Origin: Guptibacillus hwajinpoensis
GTDB lineage: Bacteria > Bacillota > Bacilli > Bacillales > Guptibacillaceae
DNA: 64,000 bases
Direction: 5' to 3' (one strand)
Assembly: GCF_029277305.1 (NCBI RefSeq)
Contig: NZ_CP119526.1
The position numbers were made by a program, and so were the translations under genes. Each line of letters begins with the position of its first letter. Position 1 is the stretch's first letter. Below, piece by piece: positions 60,174-64,000 of this stretch. Below the pieces are notes generated by a model that was given only the letters and a program-made list of their open reading frames with translations, made no database searches and was not told the DNA's origin.

Positions 60174-61238
60174 ATGAAAAGGCTAGTGCTTTTAGGCGGC
60201 GGGTACGGTGGTATGCGCATCCTACAGAAATTATTTGCATCTGAACTCCCAGAAGACCTCACCATTACGCTTGTTGACCGCAATCCCTATCATAGTATGA
60301 AAACAGAATATTATGCCCTTGCTGCAGGGACAGCGAGTGATCACCATATACGTGTTCAATTCCCCGTCAATGAGAAGCTTGAAATGAAGTACGGAGAAAT
60401 TTCAGGCATTGATTTAGAACAAAATGTAGTCAGTTTTAAAGACGATGACGATCTTCCATACGATACACTCGTTATTGGATTAGGCTGTGAAGACAAATAC
60501 CATAACGTGCCTGGGGCAGATGTTCATACCCTCAGCATTCAAACCATTGATTCGTCCAGACGAACGTATGAAGTATTAAACAATCTCGGCCCTCGCTCGA
60601 TCGTTGGAATTGTTGGAGCTGGGTTAAGCGGTGTTGAACTCGCTAGTGAGCTTCACGAAAGTCGACCGGATCTTCAAATTAAATTATTTGACCGAGGACA
60701 CACCATTCTTTCTGCCTTTCCAGAACGGCTCGGTAAATATGTTCAATCCTGGTTTGAAGAACGCAATGTAGAAGTAGTAAGTGAATCGAATATCACAAAA
60801 GTGGAACCACAAACCCTCTATAACCATGGCGAACCCGTTCATTGTGACTCGATTGTATGGACAGCCGGTATTCAGCCAAACAAAGTTGTAAGAGAATTAG
60901 ATGTAGAGAAAGACGCACAACAGCGTATCATCCTTAATGACTACCATGCGATGTCAGATTACAACAACGTATTTGTTGTAGGAGACTGCGCAAGCCTACC
61001 ACATGCACCAAGTGCACAGGTTGCAGAAGAACAAGCTGAACAAATCGCTCTAGTTCTACAAAAACAATGGAAACAAGAAGCACCACCTGCTCTTCCACCA
61101 ATTAAAATCAAAGGCACACTAGGATCCCTCGGAAGCAAACACGGCTTCGGAGTAATGGCCAACCGCCCACTAACCGGCAGAGTTCCAAGACTTTTGAAAT
61201 CCGGGATATTATGGATGTATAAGAATCATAATGGCTAG
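60174..61238 (+). CDS. yutJ: NADH dehydrogenase-like FAD protein YutJ
   Basis: 354 aa. LVLLGGGYGGMRILQKL (FAD), VDRNPYHSMKTEYYALAAGT, IVGIVGAGLSGVELASEL (NAD) and NNVFVVGDCASLPHAPSAQ. A second NDH-2-like oxidoreductase besides the yumB-type at 38927. Divergent from yuzB. ATG 60174 follows AAGGGGACC. Its stop is joined to the tandem repeat at 61237. Confidence 0.9.
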   Translation: MKRLVLLGGGYGGMRILQKLFASELPEDLTITLVDRNPYHSMKTEYYALAAGTASDHHIRVQFPVNEKLEMKYGEISGIDLEQNVVSFKDDDDLPYDTLVIGLGCEDKYHNVPGADVHTLSIQTIDSSRRTYEVLNNLGPRSIVGIVGAGLSGVELASELHESRPDLQIKLFDRGHTILSAFPERLGKYVQSWFEERNVEVVSESNITKVEPQTLYNHGEPVHCDSIVWTAGIQPNKVVRELDVEKDAQQRIILNDYHAMSDYNNVFVVGDCASLPHAPSAQVAEEQAEQIALVLQKQWKQEAPPALPPIKIKGTLGSLGSKHGFGVMANRPLTGRVPRLLKSGILWMYKNHNG

Positions 61239-61500
61239 AAAAGCGGAGACGAGCGTTTAGAAACGCAGATATTGGAACTCTTGAACTGGAACACGTTCTT
61301 TGTGTTCCGGTGAAAGAGTGAAATATCGGAGTTTCTGCGAGTCGTAGCTGGATCACGAAAAGCGGAAGTGGGCGGTTAGACACGGCAGGCACTGGAGCCT
61401 TGCAAAATGAACACGGTCTTTGTGTTCATTTTGCAAGGTGAAGTGACCGAGTGTCTGCCCACTGCAGCTGGAGACGAGCGTTTAGAAACGCAGATATTGG
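61237..61500. repeat. Tandem GAAAAGCGGA modular repeats
   Basis: Two complete units and the start of a third. Unit 4 (61237-61353): apex GGAACAC-GTTCTTT-GTGTTCC, outer pairs ACTCTT/AAGAGT and GAAAC/GTTTC. Unit 5 (61356-61471): 17-bp apex stem CCTTGCAAAATGAACAC with its complement, loop GGTCTTT, outer GTGGGC/GCCCAC and AGACAC/GTGTCT. Unit 6 (61472-61500) copies the 5' part of unit 4. Same framework as 21238-21550. Confidence 0.85.
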
Positions 61501-61523
61501 AATGACCAGCACTTGAGCCACTC

Positions 61524-61560
61524 AAAAAGCCAGCAAGCTAAAATCGCTTGCTGGCTTTTT
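61524..61560. terminator. Bidirectional terminator
   Basis: AAAAAGCCAGCAAGC/GCTTGCTGGCTTTTT, 7-nt loop. Between yutJ with its repeats and convergent yuzD. Confidence 0.93.
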
Positions 61561-61565
61561 ACGAT

Positions 61566-61874
61566 TCACGCTGTTGCAGAATGATCTTCTAACACAGCAT
61601 ATAAGTCTTTCAATTTCGGATTTCCTTCAGATACGATCTCATTTCGGACAACAACGACAGGATAGAACAAATCTTCATCAATAACTTTTGCAGCGAATGC
61701 AGCTTCCGTTCCTGAAAGTTCACTATGAATATCTATATACCGAACAGCTATCTTTCGATCAGGATATTTACGTTCAAGTGCAGCTCTCAACCATTCGGCT
61801 GTTTCCTCTGATGAGGGGAGGTTAACACAGCTTGCACAACGTTCTCCCGCTCCATAGACAAGTACTTCTTCCAT
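61566..61874 (-). CDS. yuzD: YuzD-like thioredoxin-fold protein
   Basis: 102 aa, DUF1462. N-terminal VYGAGERCASCVNLPSSEE with CxxC; PVVVVRNEIVSEGNPKL. Putative disulfide/redox protein. ATG 61874 has AGAAAGGGC upstream. Divergent from yutI. Confidence 0.88.
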   Translation of the reverse strand: MEEVLVYGAGERCASCVNLPSSEETAEWLRAALERKYPDRKIAVRYIDIHSELSGTEAAFAAKVIDEDLFYPVVVVRNEIVSEGNPKLKDLYAVLEDHSATA

Positions 61875-62085
61875 GTTGCAATACGCCCTTTCTGTATCGT
61901 CACTTTTCTTTATTGTACCTTATTCATGTTAGGACGAAAAGAACCATTCGTCTATTTCCTTTTTCAATCTTGAATGTGGCATCATTGCGTGATAAAGTTA
62001 TAGTGATAATTATAATCATTCCACGTTAGCACATAGATTTTTCAGTTAATTATCAGTATAATGGAAGTATGAAGGGAGTCGATGA

Positions 62086-62310
62086 ATGATGCAAGAACAA
62101 GTACAGGATGTATTGAATAAACTGCGTCCATTCCTACTGCGCGACGGCGGAGACGTAGAGCTTGTAGACATCGAAGAAGGCGTTGTAAAAGTACGTTTAA
62201 TGGGAGCGTGCGGCAGCTGCCCTAGTTCCACTATTACACTTAAAGCAGGTATCGAGCGCGCACTTCTTGAAGAAGTTCCAGGCGTAGTCGAACTTGAACA
62301 GGTATTCTAA
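62086..62310 (+). CDS. yutI: NifU-like Fe-S scaffold/carrier
   Basis: 74 aa, NifU C-terminal domain: LRPFLLRDGGDVELVDIEEG and MGACGSCPSSTITLK with the CxxC that binds a cluster. Partners with A-type carriers such as YutM. ATG 62086 (or the next Met) follows AAGGGAGTCG. Terminator at 62324. Confidence 0.95.
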   Translation: MMQEQVQDVLNKLRPFLLRDGGDVELVDIEEGVVKVRLMGACGSCPSSTITLKAGIERALLEEVPGVVELEQVF

Positions 62311-62323
62311 ATCTAACAAATTC

Positions 62324-62355
62324 ATCCCCTCCAGTTATCTGGAGGGGATTTTTTA
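62324..62355 (+). terminator. Terminator of yutI
   Basis: ATCCCCTCCAG/CTGGAGGGGAT, loop TTAT, followed by TTTTTT. Confidence 0.95.
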
Positions 62356-62426
62356 ATGTATTTCATTTTTCAATTAGGCTCTTTATTATTGCTTTTGAAA
62401 CAATTTTTGTTTAAGACCTTACTTAG

Positions 62427-62514
62427 CTGATTAGAGCGGAAGATGCTCGACTCTAGCGGGACAGGTGAGACCCCCACAAGAGCGGAAATGAACCACTATT
62501 CTACTAGCAACAAT
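62427..62514 (+). repeat. GGAGCGGAAG repeat, deleted copy
   Basis: CTGATTAGAGCGGAAGATGC, TCGACTCTAGCGGGACAGGT, GAGACCCCCACAAGAGCGGA and the tail. It matches the left half and the right end of the 33582 copy, but lacks the GAGGCTCACCGCCCGCCCCG section. Confidence 0.75.
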
Positions 62515-62535
62515 GAGTACGAAAAGAGCCTTCCA

Positions 62536-63534
62536 TTAAGATAACCACTCGATTTTTCTCATTTGGCTTCCACGATCACCAACTAATTCTTTAAATAACA
62601 TACGATATAAACCTTCACGTTCACCTTCACTTCTAACGAACTCCTTCATATAAGCAAGACTTCTTTCCTTTTCCTTTAAGTTCCCATCACTATAATAATG
62701 CTCGACCGCTTCAACATAAGGAAGTGGAAACAATAGCCTTGCGTAAAGTAAATTCCAATCCATCTGATTTAAGGTGCGCCGCTCATGGTAATCCCATAGA
62801 AAGGTTCGAATGTTCGTAAAGTCACCGTTGCTATGGATTAATTCATTCCTAATCCACTCGGCAAGGTCTCTTGCAGGGTGATCGAGAATGAACTCATTTG
62901 GAAAGAGTGCTTCAGATGTTCTTTGAGAAGTAGATGTATATCGATTGAACGCAAGTGTTCTCACCTGAAAAGGATTTTCACCAGTATCCATTCCTGAGTC
63001 TACAATATACTGAATGGCATTTTCTGATACACCTGAGTAATAAGGAAACGTTTCGATAAACCACACATCGAATTCTCTTAAGCTTTGTTGCTGATTTTTT
63101 AATTCCTCACGAAAAGCCTCAAGCTGATCCATCCGAAACTGCCATCTCGTTTGCCACGGTTGAATCTCTGGTAAATCACTGTAGGCTGCTAGAAGATTTC
63201 CTCCTTTACGATGCAGAAGAGCAAGGCGCTGCCCATCACTTAATCTGCTATAACCGCGATTGTGTGGTTTTTGGTACAGAGTATGAGCTTCATTGTTAAT
63301 CGTCTCGATGTACTTTCCTCGTCTAGATTGAATAGGCATCATTGTTGGTTCATTTTGCTGATTGTAATACTGAGCAACCATCACAAACCACGGAAAGTCT
63401 ACTTCTTGTTCCATGATCGTACGTCTGAGTACATATTCGGACATATCAGCAGTTCTAATTTCATACCCTTCATTTCTCTGAATTTGCTGTTCAACTACGA
63501 TGCCATACTGATGAAAAAGCTCCCGTTCAAGCAT
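62536..63534 (-). CDS. yutH: Spore coat-associated protein YutH
   Basis: 332 aa, CotS-like (aminoglycoside-kinase-type) family. PLPYVEAVEHYYSD, MDWNLLYARLLFP and VWFIETFPYYSG fit YutH. Structural or kinase-like in spore coat assembly. ATG 63534 lies 4 bases after GGAGG. Convergent with yutI. Confidence 0.9.
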   Translation of the reverse strand: MLERELFHQYGIVVEQQIQRNEGYEIRTADMSEYVLRRTIMEQEVDFPWFVMVAQYYNQQNEPTMMPIQSRRGKYIETINNEAHTLYQKPHNRGYSRLSDGQRLALLHRKGGNLLAAYSDLPEIQPWQTRWQFRMDQLEAFREELKNQQQSLREFDVWFIETFPYYSGVSENAIQYIVDSGMDTGENPFQVRTLAFNRYTSTSQRTSEALFPNEFILDHPARDLAEWIRNELIHSNGDFTNIRTFLWDYHERRTLNQMDWNLLYARLLFPLPYVEAVEHYYSDGNLKEKERSLAYMKEFVRSEGEREGLYRMLFKELVGDRGSQMRKIEWLS

Positions 63535-63702
63535 GATGACCCTCCGACATTACGTCATTATATTCGTAACATATGCTCTAAACGCCCAATAGGTGTATTT
63601 GATCATCAAATATTCGTTGTCATATTTGAAGCGTTCCTGCCATATACTAATAAAATCAATAACCTACAATACCAATTTACTATAAAGTTAGGTGGGACAA
63701 GA

Positions 63703-64000
63703 ATGGGCGAAAAACCTATGGATCTTGTGGAGCAAGCAGCTAGAACAAAATTAAAAGAACGCGGAGTAGAAATTAGCGATATTGCAGACTTAGTCTACTA
63801 TCTTCAGGAGAAATATCACCCTAACCTTAAAATAGAAACATGCGTGGAAAATATAGAACGAGTACTGTCAAAAAGAGAAGTTCAAAATGCAATCCTAACG
63901 GGAATTCAATTAGATGAACTAACAGAAAAGAAGATGCTAGATCAACCTTTGCAGGATATCCTAATGAAAGACGAAGGGTTATATGGTGTGGATGAAATTA
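63703..64000 (+). CDS. pgpA: Phosphatidylglycerophosphatase A (YutG), 5' part
   Basis: Starts ATG 63703 after AGGTGGGACAAG; about 99 aa visible, cut by the right edge. The visible translation begins MGEKPMDLVEQAARTKLKER and contains LVYYLQEKYHPNLKIE and NAILTGIQLDELTEKKMLD, then ends ..EGLYGVDEI. It closely follows B. subtilis YutG. Dephosphorylates phosphatidylglycerophosphate in membrane lipid synthesis. Confidence 0.9.
   Translation, partial: MGEKPMDLVEQAARTKLKERGVEISDIADLVYYLQEKYHPNLKIETCVENIERVLSKREVQNAILTGIQLDELTEKKMLDQPLQDILMKDEGLYGVDEI

Noticed and set aside
38927..61238. Two NDH-2-like genes (38927 and 60174) as a recent duplication
   Set aside because: They match distinct B. subtilis families (YumB and YutJ) at their usual neighbours, so they are old paralogues.

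Overview
This window looks like a chromosomal segment of a spore-forming, probably marine or salt-tolerant Bacillaceae species related to Bacillus/Alkalihalobacillus/Pseudalkalibacillus. Evidence: AGGAGG-type ribosome sites, frequent TTG/GTG starts, sporulation-linked genes (YutH, a Spo0E-type phosphatase, a CwlC-type amidase), several Na+-coupled transporters (SSS, NSS, YuiF), and long synteny with the Bacillus subtilis yug-yui-yum-yut block. No plasmid, phage or rRNA signature is seen.

Layout. (1) 1-7.3 kb: a leftward operon cut by the left edge, with DUF4867 protein, SSS transporter, GH31 sulfoquinovosidase, AraA/FucI-like isomerase and a PfkA-family kinase. The GH31 carries every sulfoquinovose-recognition residue I can check, so I read this as a sulfoquinovose (plant sulfolipid head group) catabolic operon, possibly a sulfo-EMP variant. 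A good SigmaA promoter and a LacI-type operator precede it. (2) 7.5-15.2 kb: DegV, then an AT-rich accessory patch ending at tRNA-Ala(GGC): a GIY-YIG/DUF2075 protein translationally coupled to a MazG-like pyrophosphohydrolase, and a convergent 1031-aa SF1 helicase with a long coiled coil. Its gaps hold degenerate copies of a GGGACGGTTCTC repeat. It is a candidate defence locus. (3) 15.3-24.9 kb: housekeeping genes of the yug block (K+ channel yugO, yugN, pgi, yugJ, yuzA, yugI, an NSS transporter, yugF). (4) 25-33.4 kb: LiaFSR cell-envelope stress system, ModAB without ModC, two cell-wall or protease-like hydrolases, and the molybdoenzyme YuiH. (5) 33.7-45.4 kb: yui/yum block (yuiF, D, C, B, A, NUDIX, NDH-2, ferredoxin-NADP reductase), an MFS exporter with an ArsR-rhodanese regulator, and an SDR dehydrogenase. 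(6) 45.4-54.8 kb: a thu-like carbohydrate operon (binding protein, two permeases, ThuA, two Gfo/Idh/MocA oxidoreductases, two xylose-isomerase-like epimerases, LacI regulator), probably oxidising a disaccharide or glycoside through 3-keto intermediates. There is no ABC ATPase, so it probably borrows a shared MsmX-type one. (7) 54.9-64 kb: UDG-fold protein, Fe-S genes (yutM, yutI), dapF, nucleoside transporter yutK, NDH-like yutJ, yutH, and the start of yutG/pgpA.

The most unusual material is in the intergenic DNA. Three families of structured dispersed repeats occur: (a) a ~143-bp cloverleaf with a perfect 15-bp outer stem and three hairpins (two intact copies plus one collapsed), whose arms differ between copies but stay self-complementary; (b) ~115-bp modular units starting GAAAAGCGGAAGCG with interchangeable apical hairpins, in tandem at 21.2 and 61.2 kb; (c) the GGAGCGGAAGGATGCTCGAC repeat with several internally deleted derivatives. 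Coordinates of starts were adjusted to the ribosome-binding sites, and several genes too short for routine ORF calling (59-aa, two 42-aa) are included.
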